Shown here piece by piece: positions 23,057 through 23,099 of a DNA stretch of 23,099 nucleotides. Position 1 is the stretch's first letter. Every line of letters begins with the position of its first letter. The notes beneath the pieces were generated by a model, which saw nothing but the letters and a program-made list of their open reading frames with translations, did not search any database and was not told where the DNA came from. The DNA is taken from the NCBI GenBank assembly GCA_934623455.1, contig CAKTVK010000026.1, positions 1 to 23,099 on the forward strand, in the 5' to 3' direction. The DNA comes from an uncultured Eggerthellaceae bacterium. GTDB lineage: Bacteria > Actinomycetota > Coriobacteriia > Coriobacteriales > Eggerthellaceae. Position numbers and translations under genes: made by a program.

Positions 23057-23099
23057 GTCTTCCCCTTTCGGAAAGTCGATGTCCATCTTTAACCGAATC

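Overview
The window (about 23 kb, moderately GC-rich with a few sharply AT-rich intergenic islands) looks like chromosome from a strict or near-strict anaerobe, most likely an actinobacterium of the Coriobacteriia/Eggerthellaceae type. The evidence is an oxygen-sensitive class III ribonucleotide reductase (nrdD/nrdG), a flavodiiron protein, a NifU-like scaffold, a DUF1638 protein and many GTG starts. The lineage is an inference from gene content only. I saw no rRNA, tRNA, CRISPR array, transposase or phage gene.

Layout. 96-4270 (minus): an MscS channel, nrdG and nrdD. nrdD has a clear promoter and a perfect 18-bp NrdR-type palindrome. 4620-5288 (plus): a DUF1638 protein. 5289-5727: a gene-free AT-rich stretch with four hairpins that share an ATAGGAG/CTCCTAT base but differ inside. 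5728-7897: guaB (minus) diverging from a LOG-family nucleotide hydrolase (plus), then a strong bidirectional terminator. 8255-11078 (minus): an M18 aminopeptidase and a flavodiiron protein. 11315-14867 (minus): a three-gene FHA, PP2C, Ser/Thr kinase operon, soluble by sequence, with a perfect 18-bp palindrome upstream between it and a divergent lipoprotein gene. 15694-16527 (minus): lgt. 16732-22031 (minus): a four-gene operon with permease, ATPase, lipoprotein binding protein and a fused tandem BioB-like radical SAM enzyme. 22242-23056 (minus): a NifU C-terminal domain protein and a dCMP deaminase family protein.

The most unusual part is the transporter/radical SAM operon. It has a recognisable promoter and is bounded on both sides by copies of a 35-bp palindromic repeat (arms TTGTTGACAAA/TTTGTCAACAA). 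The copy at its 3' end supplies the stop codon of the radical SAM gene. Another copy lies beyond it in inverted orientation, and the copy beyond the operon promoter matches the stop-codon copy over 33 bp in direct orientation. The tandem enzyme carries two complete radical SAM domains, each with its own CX3CX2C cluster motif, and the transporter suggests an imported substrate.

A second theme is that at least six otherwise unrelated proteins here (NrdG, M18 peptidase, kinase, PP2C, FHA protein, radical SAM) carry Ala/Gly/Glu/Asp-rich low-complexity inserts or linkers. One of them splits the FHA domain.
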